DNA of 64,000 nt from Nocardioides sp. cx-173 (GCF_021117365.1 NZ_CP088262.1:3970501-4034500); one strand, 5' to 3'; positions 7,096-15,605 are shown, numbered from the stretch's first letter. Notes: a model not told the origin generated them from the letters alone. Made by a program: numbers and translations.

Positions 7096-8682
7096 GTGGC
7101 CGCACCGCACACCGTCCCGCGCCTCCTGGAGCAGGCGGCGACCCGCTTCGCGGACCGCCCCGCCATCATCGACGGCGACCGGTCGCTGACCTACGCCGGG
7201 CTCGCCGCCGAGGTCCTCCGGACCAGCCGGGGGCTGCGCGCGATCGGGGTGTCTCCGGGCGACCGGGTGGCGGTCTGGGCGCCCAACCGCACCGAGTTCG
7301 CCCTAGCCCTGCTGGGCGCGCAGTGCCTCGGTGCCTCGCTGGTGCCGCTCAACACGCGCTACCGCGGTCACGAGGCGCGGGCGGTCCTCGAGCGCTCCGG
7401 CGCCGGCGTGCTCGTGGTCGCCGACGGCTTCCTCGACACCCACTACACCCGCATGCTGCGCGAGTCGGCGCCGGCGGGCGGCGTACCCGGCGGGGGGCCG
7501 GTGGCGGGCCTGCCCCGGCTGCACACGGTCGTGGACCTGGAGGGCGGCGACGAGGCGGGGACGCTGGCGTGGGCAGACCTGCTGGCCCGGGGCCGAGAGG
7601 TGCCGGAGGCCGAGGTCACCGCGCTCGCCGAGCAGGTCACGCCCGACACCGTCTGCGACATCCTCTTCACCTCCGGCACGACGGGCCGACCCAAGGGCGT
7701 GATGAGCAGCCACCGGCAGACGATCGGGGTGGCGTCGGTCTGGGCGAGCGGCGCCGCGCTCACCGACGAGGACCGGTACGCCGTCATCAACCCGTTCTTC
7801 CACAGCTTCGGCTACAAGGCGGGGCTGATCGCGGCCTGCACCGCCGGCGCGGCGGTCTACCCGGTGCCGGTCTACACCCCCGAGAGCCTGATGGGGCTCA
7901 TCGAGCGGGCGCGGATCACCGTCCTGCCGGGCGCACCGACGATCTTCCTCACGCTCATCAACCACCCGCGGCGCAGCGCCTTCGACCTGTCGTCGCTGCG
8001 CTTCGCGATCGCGGGCGCCGCCACCGTGCCGCCGAGCCTCTTCCAGCAGATGCGCGACGTCCTCGGCTTCGACACCGTCGCGCAGGCCTACGGCCTCACC
8101 GAGTGCGTCGTCGCCACCCAGTCCCGCCCCGGCGAGGACCCGCGCCACGTCGCCGAGACGACCGGCCCTGGGGTCGCCGGCATCGAGGTCCGCGTCGTCG
8201 ACGCCCTGGGTCACGACGTCCCGGTCGGCGCGGACGGGGAGGTCCTGCTGCGCGGCGAGAACGTGATGCTGGGCTACTTCGAGGACCCCGTGGCCACGGA
8301 CGAGGCGATCGACCCCGACGGCTGGCTGCACACCGGCGACGTGGGGCGCCTCGACGAGCACGGCTGCCTGAAGATCACCGACCGGATCAAGGACATGTTC
8401 ACCGTCGGCGGCTTCAACGTGTACCCCGCGGAGGTCGAGCACGTGCTGAGCGGCCATCCCGACGTCGTCGAGGCCGCCGTCGTCGGCGTGCCCGACGAGC
8501 GCCTGGGCTTCGTGGGGCGGGCCTACGTCACCCTGCGTCCCGGCGCCGACCTCGACGAGGCCGCGCTCACGGCGTACTGCCGCGAGCGGCTGGCGAACTT
8601 CAAGGTCCCGCGCGAGGTGACGGTGCTGAGCGAGCTGCCGCGCAACGCCAGCGGCAAGGTGCTCAAGAAGGACCTCCGCTAG
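7096..8682 (+). CDS. fadD3: acyl-CoA synthetase FadD3 (HIP-CoA ligase)
   Basis: This 528-residue AMP-forming acyl-CoA ligase carries the ATP loop TSGTTGRPKG near residue 194, YGLTE near residue 333, a GWLHTGDVG motif and the C-terminal NASGKVLKKDL with the catalytic Lys. The GTG start at 7096 has a strong GAGGAGG site six bases upstream (7083-7089). FadD3 in M. tuberculosis joins CoA to the two-ring propionate HIP, and the product is the KstR2 inducer. Its position opposite kstR2 across a KstR2 operator makes that identity likely here. In mycobacteria fadD3 lies next to fadE30; here it has its own operator about 5.6 kb away. Its 3' end overlaps the next minus gene by 20 bases. Confidence 0.87.
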   Translation: MAAPHTVPRLLEQAATRFADRPAIIDGDRSLTYAGLAAEVLRTSRGLRAIGVSPGDRVAVWAPNRTEFALALLGAQCLGASLVPLNTRYRGHEARAVLERSGAGVLVVADGFLDTHYTRMLRESAPAGGVPGGGPVAGLPRLHTVVDLEGGDEAGTLAWADLLARGREVPEAEVTALAEQVTPDTVCDILFTSGTTGRPKGVMSSHRQTIGVASVWASGAALTDEDRYAVINPFFHSFGYKAGLIAACTAGAAVYPVPVYTPESLMGLIERARITVLPGAPTIFLTLINHPRRSAFDLSSLRFAIAGAATVPPSLFQQMRDVLGFDTVAQAYGLTECVVATQSRPGEDPRHVAETTGPGVAGIEVRVVDALGHDVPVGADGEVLLRGENVMLGYFEDPVATDEAIDPDGWLHTGDVGRLDEHGCLKITDRIKDMFTVGGFNVYPAEVEHVLSGHPDVVEAAVVGVPDERLGFVGRAYVTLRPGADLDEAALTAYCRERLANFKVPREVTVLSELPRNASGKVLKKDLR

Positions 8683-9169
8683 GCAGCTCGGTGCGGCGGG
8701 CCGACCACCGCGGGTCGTGGCGCACCAGGCCCGCGACCGCTCCACCGGCGACCACCAGCCCGGCGAGGGTGAGGTAGGGCGAGGCGACGGCCCAGCCCAG
8801 CAGCACCGGGTGGAAGCCGGTCAGGGCCAGACCGTCGCCGACGGCGCGCGCCTCGACCCGCTCGCCCTGCATCGGGGCCGGACCGCCGTAGCGGTCGCTC
8901 ACGTCGCCCTCCCCTGACCCCCACGTCGCCGCACAGGTCCGCGCCTCCTCCGGTGGCGGGCCCACGCGGCAGCGGGCGTCGTGGGCCACCACCGCGGTCA
9001 CCGGGCGGTCCTCGACCCATCCCTCGGCCGACCCGTGCATGAAGACCCAGACCGGCGTGCCGAGCAGCACCGCGGCGCACGCCGCGACGAGCGCCACCAC
9101 CAGCGCGCGCATCAGGCCGGGCCGCCGGCTGGGTCGCAGGTTGAGCGGAAGGTCGAACGCGTCGGCCAC
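8663..9169 (-). CDS. hypothetical two-helix membrane protein
   Basis: I do not recognise this 168-residue protein. After a basic, cytosolic-looking start (LRPSRRPG) comes a hydrophobic helix (about residues 20-45). An exported region of about 75 residues follows, with two Cys (ARCRVG and ARTCAA) that could form a disulfide. A second hydrophobic helix (about 120-145) and a short polar tail end the protein. It starts at GTG 9169, three bases after the stop of the upstream gene, so the two form an operon. Its layout recalls the many small actinobacterial envelope proteins of unknown role. Confidence 0.7.
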   Translation of the reverse strand: MADAFDLPLNLRPSRRPGLMRALVVALVAACAAVLLGTPVWVFMHGSAEGWVEDRPVTAVVAHDARCRVGPPPEEARTCAATWGSGEGDVSDRYGGPAPMQGERVEARAVGDGLALTGFHPVLLGWAVASPYLTLAGLVVAGGAVAGLVRHDPRWSARRTELPSGGPS

Positions 9170-9172
9170 CGG

Positions 9173-9559
9173 CTACCCGGCCTCGCGCTCGCGGGTGACC
9201 TCGAGCCGGCGTACGCCGCCGAGCCCGCGGCGGTAGCGCACGTGCGCGGCATGCGTGTCGAGGGCGTCGTAGAGCGCCTGGTGCGCGGCCCAGGGCAGCG
9301 GCTCGTCACCCGTGCGCCAGCTGGCGCCGAAGGCGACCCACACCGGGACCCACTGCGCCGCGCAGTCCCAGGCACCCCGGCGTGCCTCGACCAGACGGCG
9401 GCGGAGCTGGAAGGCGGCCCGCGGCCCGTCCTCGTGGACCTGGGCGGTGGCCACCGGCCACACCCACAGGTCCAGGGCCATGAGGTCCAGCTCGAGCTCG
9501 CGCAGCGCCGCGGGATCGACCAGCACGGTCGCGACGTTCTCGTGGCCCGGGCGCCTCAT
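9173..9559 (-). CDS. hypothetical protein, 128 aa
   Basis: This protein is not recognised. It is soluble, rich in Trp, Ala and Arg, with no signal peptide or membrane helix, and begins MRRPGHENVATVLVDPAALR. It contains LWVWPVATAQVHED and a C-terminal basic segment RYRRGLGGVRRLEV. The ATG at 9559 has a -10 box TAGCGT 8 bases before it, fitting a leaderless mRNA. It is followed after three bases by the two-helix membrane protein gene, so a joint function is likely but unknown. Coding is supported by the promoter, the tight spacing and the lack of a better frame opposite. Confidence 0.65.
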   Translation of the reverse strand: MRRPGHENVATVLVDPAALRELELDLMALDLWVWPVATAQVHEDGPRAAFQLRRRLVEARRGAWDCAAQWVPVWVAFGASWRTGDEPLPWAAHQALYDALDTHAAHVRYRRGLGGVRRLEVTREREAG

Positions 9560-9567
9560 GTCCGCAG

Positions 9568-9573
9568 ACGCTA
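9568..9573 (-). promoter_or_regulatory. -10 box of leaderless gene at 9559
   Basis: TAGCGT on the minus strand ends 8 bases before ATG 9559. Confidence 0.45.
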
Positions 9574-9605
9574 ACCGACGCCACCCTCCCTGTCCCCGCC
9601 TCCGA

Positions 9606-9668
9606 CCGCTGACCCGTCAGAAAGTTTCTGACGGGTCAGCGGTGAATCGCGTGAGTTGGTGACGGGTC
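9606..9668 (-). repeat. Family A palindromic element, copy 1
   Basis: The core 9606-9642 is a perfect inverted repeat with 18-base arms (TTTCTGACGGGTCAGCGG on the right) around one base. The tail 9654-9668, AGTTGGTGACGGGTC, recurs in copies 2 and 3. This copy lies between two divergent genes rather than after a stop codon, and its tail has CGA where the others have a gene's TGA. Confidence 0.9.
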
Positions 9669-9745
9669 GGTGGGCGCATCCGGGGGGAGGGGGGTGGGTA
9701 CCGCGCTGGCGTCGAGCCCCGAAGTCGCCCAGGACGGAGAGCTGC

Positions 9746-10498
9746 GTGAAGCCGAGATGGACCAGCGGACCGGCCGGACTGACCCTGGTCAGGCACGGCC
9801 ACAGCGTCGGCAACGAGGCCGACAGCGCCGCGCGTGAGGCCGGCGCGGAGGTGCTCGACCTGGACGCTCGCGACGCCGACGTGGAGCTCTCCCGCACGGG
9901 ACAGGAGCAGGCCGACGCCGTCGGGCGGTGGCTCGACGAGCTCGGCGACGACGACCGCCCGACGGTGGTCGTCAGCTCGCCGTACCGGCGCGCCGCCGAG
10001 ACCGCGCGGCGGGCCGTCGAGCGCCTGGGCGTCGACCTGGAGTACGACGAGCGGCTGCGCGAGCGGGACCTCGGGGTGCTCGACGGGCTCACCGGGACCG
10101 GGATCCGCAAGCGGCACCCGGAGGAGGCCGGGCGGCGCGACAAGCTCGGCAAGTTCTACTACCAGCCACCCAGCGGCGAGAGCTGGGCCGACGTGGTGCT
10201 GCGGGCGCGGAGCCTGCTGCAGGACCTGCGCCACGGCTACGACGACGCGCGGGTCTACCTGTTCACCCACCAGGCGGTGATCATGTCGTTCCGCTACGCG
10301 CTGGAGGGCCTCTCGGAGGAGGAGATCCTCGACATCGACCGCGAGGTGCAGATCCCCAACGCCTCGTTCACGACCTACCGGCGCGAGGGCGAGGGGCTCG
10401 AGCTCGTGACCTTCGCCGACACGGCGGCGGTCGACCGCACCGACGCCGACGTGACCGAGCAGGCGGACCGAGTGGGGGCGGGCGGCGCGGATGTCTGA
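9746..10498 (+). CDS. histidine phosphatase family protein (phosphoglycerate-mutase-like)
   Basis: A 250-residue member of histidine phosphatase branch 1. The catalytic motif LVRHGHS lies near residue 15 (phospho-acceptor His in RHG), SSPYRRAAETA near residue 72 supplies the second Arg, a catalytic Glu lies in ERDLG, and FTHQAVI near residue 175 carries the second His. A long insert with KFYYQPPSGESWADV is typical of actinobacterial members. It probably removes phosphate from a small metabolite; it need not be a glycolytic mutase. GTG 9746 is chosen because GGAGA lies 4 bases upstream and the homologous part begins soon after. It overlaps nnrD by 8 bases, so the two are co-translated, perhaps for metabolite clean-up. 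Confidence 0.82.
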   Translation: MKPRWTSGPAGLTLVRHGHSVGNEADSAAREAGAEVLDLDARDADVELSRTGQEQADAVGRWLDELGDDDRPTVVVSSPYRRAAETARRAVERLGVDLEYDERLRERDLGVLDGLTGTGIRKRHPEEAGRRDKLGKFYYQPPSGESWADVVLRARSLLQDLRHGYDDARVYLFTHQAVIMSFRYALEGLSEEEILDIDREVQIPNASFTTYRREGEGLELVTFADTAAVDRTDADVTEQADRVGAGGADV

Positions 10499-11366
10499 GC
10501 CCACGGTCGTCACCCCCGCGGTGCTGCGGGACTGGGCGCTGCCCGCCGCCGGGGAGGGCAAGCAGGCCCGGGGGCGGGTCTGCGTGGTCGGCGGGACCAG
10601 CGCCACGCCCGGGGCCGTCCTGGTCGCCGGCGAGGCCAGCCTGCGCGCCGGCGGCGGCGTGCTCGCGCTCGCGACCGCCGCGGCCGCCGCCCCGGCGCTC
10701 GCCGTCGCGGTACCCGAGGCGTCGGTGGAGGGCGTGGCCGTCGACCAGGACGGCAACCTCGCCGAGTCCGCGGCCGACGTCCTCGCGCCCTGGGCGCAGG
10801 GAGCCGACGTGGTGCTGGTCGGCACGGGCTTCTCCGATCCCGAGGCCTCGGCGGCCCTGCTGCGCCGCCTCGCGCCCGAGCTGGCCGGGACGGTCGTGGT
10901 CGACGCGCTGGGCTCGGCGTTCCTCACCGCCCACCCCGACGGACTGCACCACCTCGAGGGCCGCGCCGTGCTCTGCGTGAACCCGACCGAGCTGGCCCGC
11001 ACCGCGGGCGTCGAGGACGACGAGGCCGAGGGTGACCTGGCGGCGGTGGCGGCGGACGTGGCGCGACGCTGCCGCGTCGTCGTCCTGTGCGGAGCCGCCG
11101 AGAAGCACGTGGTCACCCCCGAGGGGGACTCCTGGCTCGTGCAGGGCGGCGGTCCCGGGCTGGGCGTCTCCGGGTCCGGCGACGTGCAGGCCGGGATCGT
11201 GGCCGGCCTGATCGCGCGCGGGGCCGAGCCCGCCCAGGCCGCGACCTGGGGCGCCTATCTGCACGCCCGCGCCGGCGAGCGCCTCGCCGCGGAGGTCGGC
11301 GTCGTGGGCTACCTCGCCCGCGAGCTGCCCGCGCAGGTGCCGCAGATCCTGGTCGAGCTGGGCTGA
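10491..11366 (+). CDS. nnrD: ADP-dependent NAD(P)H-hydrate dehydratase
   Basis: A 291-residue ribokinase-fold dehydratase that returns damaged NAD(P)H hydrate (NAD(P)HX) to NAD(P)H. It shows the glycine-rich start VCVVGGTSATPGA, RAGGGVLALAT, NPTE near residue 164 and the active-site motif VSGSGDVQAGIVAGLIARGA near residue 226 (the usual GSGDVLAG). It is a stand-alone dehydratase without the NnrE epimerase domain often fused to it; nnrE is not in this window. The start ATG 10491 lies inside the end of the phosphatase gene. Both may be household repair enzymes. Confidence 0.88.
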   Translation: MSEPTVVTPAVLRDWALPAAGEGKQARGRVCVVGGTSATPGAVLVAGEASLRAGGGVLALATAAAAAPALAVAVPEASVEGVAVDQDGNLAESAADVLAPWAQGADVVLVGTGFSDPEASAALLRRLAPELAGTVVVDALGSAFLTAHPDGLHHLEGRAVLCVNPTELARTAGVEDDEAEGDLAAVAADVARRCRVVVLCGAAEKHVVTPEGDSWLVQGGGPGLGVSGSGDVQAGIVAGLIARGAEPAQAATWGAYLHARAGERLAAEVGVVGYLARELPAQVPQILVELG

Positions 11367-11385
11367 CCGGGGGCTGACTGGCGGC

Positions 11386-11907
11386 TCAGTCCCCGCGCAG
11401 CCGGGCGTAGGCGTGCTGCAGGACGTCGGAGGTCGCCGTGACCGACAGGACCGCGGCCGCCGCCCGCGTCGCGCGCGGCGCCAGGGTGAGCCCCGCGACG
11501 TACCCGGTGGCGACCCAGACGCCCAGGCAGAAGGGGCAGGTCAGGAGCTCGCCGACGGTGTGGCGCACCCCGTGGCCGCGGGGCGCCTCGACGTGCTCAC
11601 CCGACCCGGCAGCTTCCTCGAACCTCGTGAACGGCGCCCGCAGCGGACTGGCCACCGAGGAGCGCGACAGCAGCCGGGTGAGCTTGTGGGTGGCCAGCCC
11701 ACCCACGGCCAGGTCGGAGAGGGCGTAGCGCTCCGGCGCCTCGTGACCGCCCGCCCTGGCCACGGCCACGAGCGACGCGACGGCGGTGCCGTAGGCGGTC
11801 AGGCTGCCGGCGAACCCCGTCAGGTGCACCTGGTCGTCGGGGTCGTACGCCGAGTCGCCGCGGTGGAGTGCGGTGACGCCGTCAAGGAGGTCGGACAGAA
11901 GGGTCAT
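11386..11907 (-). CDS. DUF1360 family membrane protein
   Basis: This 173-residue protein is of the DUF1360 type. Its hydrophobic segments include GFAGSLTAYGTAVASLVAV (near residue 32) and GVWVATGYVAGLTL (near residue 128). The family signature is GELLTCPFCLGVW with two Cys, near residue 117, after an ALSDLAVGGLATHKLTRLLS stretch. The family is found in Actinobacteria and spore-coat loci, and its role is unknown. The start is ATG 11907; the open frame continues far upstream on this strand as an antisense shadow, which I do not count. It is divergent from the kinase-aminotransferase gene across a 57-base gap holding an inverted repeat. Confidence 0.8.
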   Translation of the reverse strand: MTLLSDLLDGVTALHRGDSAYDPDDQVHLTGFAGSLTAYGTAVASLVAVARAGGHEAPERYALSDLAVGGLATHKLTRLLSRSSVASPLRAPFTRFEEAAGSGEHVEAPRGHGVRHTVGELLTCPFCLGVWVATGYVAGLTLAPRATRAAAAVLSVTATSDVLQHAYARLRGD

Positions 11908-11908
11908 G

Positions 11909-11928
11909 ACGAGTGGTACCCCACTCGT
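11909..11928. promoter_or_regulatory. inverted repeat between divergent genes
   Basis: ACGAGTGG at 11909-11916 and CCACTCGT at 11921-11928 are perfect 8-base arms around four bases, one base before the DUF1360 start. It is a possible operator or a 5' hairpin; no known binding motif is recognised. Confidence 0.45.
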
Positions 11929-11964
11929 GGCGCCGTATCCCCTCCGCTCCGACAGGATGTCCCC

Positions 11965-14265
11965 ATGACGCTCGACGAGGTGCTGCGCGAGCCCGCCCCG
12001 GCCCTGTCCGCTCGGGCGGTGACCGCGCTGCTCGAGACCGGCTGGGGGCTGGGGGCTGCCGGGATCCGGCCGCTCCCGAGCGAGCGCGACCTCAACGTGC
12101 TGGTGGGCGCGGGCCACGTGCTCAAGTTGTCCAACCCCGCGGAGACGCGCGAGAGCGTCGAGCTCGAGGTCGCGGTCATGGCGCACGCCGCCGCGACCGA
12201 CCCGGGGCTGGTGATGCCGCGCACCGTCCCCACCATCGGCGGTCACGGGCTGCTCGAGACCACCGACGACGCCGGCCGGGCCTGCCTGGCCCGTCTCGTC
12301 ACGGTCGTCCCCGGGGAGATCCTGGAGGGGGCGGTCCTCACCACCTCGCTGGCCGAGCAGGTCGGCGACCTGGCGGCCCGCACGAGCGTCGCGCTGCAGG
12401 GGTTCTTCCACCCGGCCGCGGGCGGCCGCGGCCTGGACTGGGACGTACGCCGGCTGCCCGACGTCGTGCGCGGCGCACTGGTCTCCGGGGTGCTGGACCC
12501 CGCCCGCGAGCCGGTCCTGGCCGGCCTGCCCGACCGGGTCGCCGGCTCCCTGCACGCCTGCGCCGCCCTGCCGTCGGGCATCCAGCACGCCGACGTGACA
12601 CTGACCAACGTGCTCGCCCACGACGGCCGGGTCACCGGCGTCATCGACTTCGGCGACGTCCACCACACGGCCCGGGTCGCGGACCTCGCGGTCACCCTGA
12701 CCGCCGTGCTCCGCAACTCGGGACCGCGCCACGACGCCGGCCTGTGGGACCTCGCCGCGGCGGTGCTGCGTGGCTACCAGCGCCGGCAGCCGCTGCAGGC
12801 CGAGGAGGTCGAGGTGCTCGGCGACCTGGTGCTGGCCCGGCTGGCGGTGTCCACGCTCATCTCGCGCACCCGGGCGGCCGGGCACGCCGACAACCTCGCC
12901 TACATCACCCAGTACGACGACGCCAACGCGCGGGTGCTCGCCGAGCTGGCGGCGCTGTCCCCGGGCGAGCTGCGCGGGCGCCTGCACCGCCTCGCCGGTA
13001 CCGCCGACCCCCACGTCGACGGCGACCTCGGCGTGCGGCGGGCCGCGGTGATGGGCGGTCGCCTGTCGCCGCTCTTCTACGCGCGCCCGCTGCACGTCGT
13101 CCGCGGCGAGGGCCCGTGGCTGGTCGGTGACGACGGCCGCCGGATGCTCGACGCCTACAACAACGTCGCGGTCGTGGGTCACGCCCATCCCACCGTGACC
13201 CGAGCCGTGACCCGCCAGCTCGCGCGCCTCAACACCCACTCGCGCTACCTGCACGCGGGCGTCGTACGGCTGGCGGAGCGGCTGGTCGCCACCATGCCCG
13301 ACGGGCTCGACACGGTGCTCTTCACGACGTCCGGCACCGAGGCCAACGAGCTGGCGTGGCGCCTGGCCACCGAGGCGACCGGCGGCGACGGCGCGCTGGT
13401 CGCCCGCCACGCCTACCACGGCAGCACCCGCTGGCTGGCCGACCTCAGCCCGAACGAGTGGCCACCGGGACACCGGCCGGAGGGCGTGGCGCGCTTCGAG
13501 GCGCCGTACGGCGACCCCTCGCTGCTCACCGCGGCGACCGCGGCCGGGCGGGTCCGCGACGCGGCAGCGGAGCTCGCCGAGCGCGGGCACCGGCCGGCGC
13601 TGGTACTGGCCGACAGCGGGTTCACCAGCGAGGGGGTGCGCGACGCCCCGCCCGCCTACCTGCAGGGCTTGGTCGACGGCGCGCACGCGACGGGAGCGCT
13701 CTTCCTCGCCGACGAGGTGCAGGTGGGCTACGGCCGCACGGGCCCCCAGCTGTGGCGCTTCGCACTGGCGGGCATCACGCCGGACATCGTCACGCTCGGC
13801 AAGCCGATGGGTGCCGGCTACCCGGTCGGCGCGGTCGTCACCCGCCGGGAGATCGCCGACGCCCTGGCCCGCCGCTACGAGTACTTCTCCACCTTCGCCG
13901 CGACCCCGGTGGCCGCGGCGGCCGGCAACGCGGTGCTGGACGTGCTCGAGGCCGAGCGGCTGCCGCAGCGCGCCGTCCTCGTGGGCGAGCACCTGCGCCG
14001 CGGCCTGCGGGACCTGGCGGCGACGCACGACGCGGTCGGCGAGGTGCGCGGGTCCGGGCTGCTCGCCGGTCTGGACCTGCCGGGTCGCGACCTGGCCGGC
14101 GAGGTGCTGGCGGGCCTCGTCGGGCACGACGTGCTGGCCGGGCTGACCGGTCCCGGCGGCGACGTGCTCAAGGTGCGGCCCCCGCTGGTGTGGGAGGTCG
14201 AGCACGCCGACCTGTTCGTCTCCACCCTGGACCGGGTCCTGCACGAGGTGGGCGGGCGCCGATGA
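11965..14265 (+). CDS. fusion: APH-type (hydroxylysine-kinase-like) kinase + class III PLP aminotransferase/phospholyase
   Basis: This 766-residue protein has two enzyme domains. Residues 1-330 are an aminoglycoside-phosphotransferase-fold kinase with HADVTLTN (catalytic Asp 210, metal Asn 215) and IDFGD. Residues about 350-766 are a class III aminotransferase with TTSGTEAN, HAYHGSTRW, ADEVQVGYGRTG and the PLP Lys 613 in LGKPMGAGYP. In animals the matching separate proteins are hydroxylysine kinase and the phospholyases for phosphohydroxylysine or phosphoethanolamine. Kinase plus lyase in one chain suggests phosphorylation of an amino alcohol, then PLP-driven loss of phosphate and ammonia. 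Some bacterial homologues carry an M23 domain in between; none is seen here. The substrate is not readable. ATG 11965 follows GACAGGA (11951-11957). Confidence 0.8.
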   Translation: MTLDEVLREPAPALSARAVTALLETGWGLGAAGIRPLPSERDLNVLVGAGHVLKLSNPAETRESVELEVAVMAHAAATDPGLVMPRTVPTIGGHGLLETTDDAGRACLARLVTVVPGEILEGAVLTTSLAEQVGDLAARTSVALQGFFHPAAGGRGLDWDVRRLPDVVRGALVSGVLDPAREPVLAGLPDRVAGSLHACAALPSGIQHADVTLTNVLAHDGRVTGVIDFGDVHHTARVADLAVTLTAVLRNSGPRHDAGLWDLAAAVLRGYQRRQPLQAEEVEVLGDLVLARLAVSTLISRTRAAGHADNLAYITQYDDANARVLAELAALSPGELRGRLHRLAGTADPHVDGDLGVRRAAVMGGRLSPLFYARPLHVVRGEGPWLVGDDGRRMLDAYNNVAVVGHAHPTVTRAVTRQLARLNTHSRYLHAGVVRLAERLVATMPDGLDTVLFTTSGTEANELAWRLATEATGGDGALVARHAYHGSTRWLADLSPNEWPPGHRPEGVARFEAPYGDPSLLTAATAAGRVRDAAAELAERGHRPALVLADSGFTSEGVRDAPPAYLQGLVDGAHATGALFLADEVQVGYGRTGPQLWRFALAGITPDIVTLGKPMGAGYPVGAVVTRREIADALARRYEYFSTFAATPVAAAAGNAVLDVLEAERLPQRAVLVGEHLRRGLRDLAATHDAVGEVRGSGLLAGLDLPGRDLAGEVLAGLVGHDVLAGLTGPGGDVLKVRPPLVWEVEHADLFVSTLDRVLHEVGGRR

Positions 14266-15605
14266 CCGGGTTGCCCCGCTTCGAGACGGTCGCCCGGCTG
14301 CGACCGGTCGAGCTCGTGGTCCCCGGCACCGACCTCCCCGGCGCCCTCGCGCCGTACGTCGCGGTCCAGGCCGACGTCACGGGTCCCGGCCGGACGGCAC
14401 TGACCCTGCGCAGTGGCGGCGACCGGCTGAGTGGCGGGTACGACGACGGGCTGGCCCTGACGGTCACCGCCGGGGGCCGCACCACCACCCACCGGAGCCG
14501 CCGCCACGCCCGCCCCGGCGGCCCGCTCGAAGCGGTCGGGCTGAGCCTCACCGGCACCCACCTCGCGGTGCTGGGCCGCGAGGGCGGCGTGTGGACGGTC
14601 CGGGGCCGGGTCGACCTCGCCGGGCGGGTGGACACCCGCGACGAGACCTGGCTGGCCGGGCTCGAGGCCACGGCCGACGGGCCGGTCCGTGCCGTGCGCT
14701 CCGGTGGCTTCGGGCAGCTCGGGCTGCGGGACCTGCGCCTGGTCACCCATGCCGACGGCACGCCGTACCGGGACGGCGGCGAGGCGCTGCTGACGGCGAC
14801 CAGCGCCGGCCCGGGCTTCTTCGACACCGCCCACACCTCGGTCTGGGGCCTGCGCCCGGACACCCTCGCGCTGCGCCACCGTGGCGACCTGTTCTTCCGC
14901 CGCCCCGACCGCCCCGGCGTCTTCGGGGACCACGCGACCCACCTGCTGCGCGACGGTGACCGGTGGCTCGCCGCGACCAGCACCTGGGGCGACTTCGACC
15001 GCGCGGCGCCGGGCGCCACCGTCGGGGTGACCCTCGCCGAGACCACGGCCGACCTCACCCGGGGTCGCCACGTCCTCGACACCCGCGCCCTGGCGCTGCC
15101 CACCGACGGCCTGCGCTCGGTCGGGGTCTGGGACCCGCACCTGGTGCGCGACGGCGACACCTGGCTGGTCGCCTACGTCAGTGCCCGCCGGTTCTTCGCC
15201 TTCCACCCCGTCCTCGCCACCGGAGCCCGGCTCGACGCCCTCGCCTTCCGCGCCGCCGCCTCCCGGCGGCGCGCCACCGAGGGGCCCACCCTGGTCCGGC
15301 TCGAGGGCGAGTGGCGCCTGCTGGCCAGCGACGGCCGCGACGGGCGGGCCGGGGAGCGCGAGCGCTATCCGGTCTTCGACCTCGACCTGGTCGAGGTCGG
15401 CACCCTCGAGGCGCCGTACCACTCCAACCTCCCGTGGCCCACGCTCCTGCCGCCCGACGGCGAAGGGCCCTGGCTGCTGATCGGCTTCGACGCCACGAGG
15501 TACGGCGGCGCGCTGGTCGGGTACGGCGCCCACGGCGACGTGGTCCTCGCCCGCGGCGACACTCCCGGGAGCCCGAGGGGTGTCACGCCCGGGGCGGCAG
15601 GGTAG
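14262..15605 (+). CDS. beta-propeller protein, GH43-like fold, unknown function
   Basis: I do not recognise the family of this 447-residue protein. Residues 1-165 look like a beta-sandwich (DVTGPGRTALTLRSGGDR, then LSLTGTHLAVLGREGGVWTV). Residues about 170-440 show repeating blade motifs as in five-bladed GH43/GH32-type propellers: TSVWGLRPD, HLLRDGDRWLAATSTWGDFD, VWDPHLVRDGDTWLVAYVSA, and GPTLVRLEGEWRLLASDGRD. It has no signal peptide, so it is cytosolic unless exported otherwise. It starts in an ATGA overlap with the kinase-aminotransferase gene, which means tight co-translation and hints at a shared substrate, perhaps a sugar- or amine-containing compound. That link is inference only. Confidence 0.6.
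   Translation: MTGLPRFETVARLRPVELVVPGTDLPGALAPYVAVQADVTGPGRTALTLRSGGDRLSGGYDDGLALTVTAGGRTTTHRSRRHARPGGPLEAVGLSLTGTHLAVLGREGGVWTVRGRVDLAGRVDTRDETWLAGLEATADGPVRAVRSGGFGQLGLRDLRLVTHADGTPYRDGGEALLTATSAGPGFFDTAHTSVWGLRPDTLALRHRGDLFFRRPDRPGVFGDHATHLLRDGDRWLAATSTWGDFDRAAPGATVGVTLAETTADLTRGRHVLDTRALALPTDGLRSVGVWDPHLVRDGDTWLVAYVSARRFFAFHPVLATGARLDALAFRAAASRRRATEGPTLVRLEGEWRLLASDGRDGRAGERERYPVFDLDLVEVGTLEAPYHSNLPWPTLLPPDGEGPWLLIGFDATRYGGALVGYGAHGDVVLARGDTPGSPRGVTPGAAG

Noticed and set aside
9746..10498. Glycolytic phosphoglycerate mutase
   Set aside because: It has the histidine phosphatase motifs, but its inserts differ from GpmA and the partner gene is nnrD, so a general phosphatase is the safer call.
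11908..14244. Upstream extension of the DUF1360 frame to about 952 codons
   Set aside because: Only the last 173 codons look like a protein family; the rest mirrors the kinase-aminotransferase gene.
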